Source: Pseudomonas sp.
GTDB taxonomy: Bacteria; Pseudomonadota; Gammaproteobacteria; Pseudomonadales; Pseudomonadaceae
Reading direction: 5' to 3'
Length of the DNA stretch: 5,421 nucleotides
Assembly: GCA_029240955.1 (NCBI GenBank)
Contig: JARDZH010000191.1
Span: forward strand, 1-5,421
Made by a program: the position numbers and the translations under genes. Position 1 is the first letter of the stretch, and every line of letters starts with the position of its first letter. The notes below the pieces were generated by a model. That model saw nothing but the letters and a program-made list of their open reading frames with translations, did not search any database and was not told where the DNA came from. Positions 5,327 to 5,421 of the stretch are shown here, in pieces.

Positions 5327-5421
5327 CCGGCTACGCCCTGTAGGAAACTTCTAATTTTCTTTCAAGCTGACTTTTCACGTCAAATGCGTATTGACAACTA
5401 ACTACAAAGCCAATTAGCTCA

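Larger units (their letters stand above)
5086..5421. other. Region without a convincing gene, right edge
   Basis: About 340 bp with mixed composition and no ORF that resembles a known family. The plus-strand reading from 5110 to 5298 has no ribosome binding site or recognisable domain. The region holds a perfect Anr/FNR-type palindrome (5275-5288), a 9-base direct repeat (5304-5312 and 5318-5326) and a possible 36-codon minus-strand ORF (5182-5292). Near the edge, a consensus -35 TTGACA (5391-5396) has no good -10 at 16-18 bp. It may be the upstream region of a gene beyond the right edge. Confidence 0.5.

Overview
The window looks like chromosome of a Pseudomonas, most likely of the P. syringae or P. 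fluorescens groups. The genes are GC-rich with G/C-ending codons. Every protein reads as a close relative of a known gammaproteobacterial family, and the gene set fits that genus. The species call is an inference from recalled similarity.

Layout from left to right. (1) Positions 1-225, minus strand: the N-terminal 75 codons of a BCCT-family choline/betaine transporter (BetT-like), which runs off the left edge. (2) 226-479: its upstream region, with a perfect 13-bp-arm palindrome at 318-345 that resembles a BetI (TetR family) operator. (3) 480-1433, minus strand: serine O-acetyltransferase of the EpsC/CysE family, starting at a GTG with a good ribosome binding site. (4) 1434-1625: a divergent promoter region. 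(5) 1626-2624, plus strand: D-cysteine desulfhydrase (dcyD). (6) 2625-2824: a hairpin, a promoter and a roughly 100-nt leader. (7) 2825-5034, plus strand: the tightly packed L-cystine ABC importer operon tcyJ-tcyL-tcyN, closed by a strong GC-rich hairpin at 5057-5078. (8) 5079-5421: a region without a convincing gene. It holds a perfect Anr/FNR-type box, a short tandem repeat and one possible 36-codon ORF on the minus strand.

How the genes fit together: this is a sulfur amino-acid locus. TcyJ binds cystine in the periplasm, and TcyL and TcyN carry it inward at the cost of ATP. DcyD breaks D-cysteine into pyruvate, ammonia and sulfide. The serine acetyltransferase makes O-acetylserine, which takes up sulfide to give L-cysteine and whose isomer N-acetylserine is the classic inducer of the LysR regulator CysB. 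In E. coli the dcyD gene lies inside the cystine transporter region; here it stands apart with its own putative promoter, back to back with the acetyltransferase gene.

The most notable signal is regulatory. The predicted promoters of epsC (minus strand) and tcyJ (plus strand) carry the same 11-mer, TAGTTATTTTT. In both, a -10-like hexamer begins exactly 30 nt after the first base of that 11-mer. This suggests one shared, activator-dependent promoter design, with CysB as the obvious candidate regulator. No wholly new system is visible in the window.
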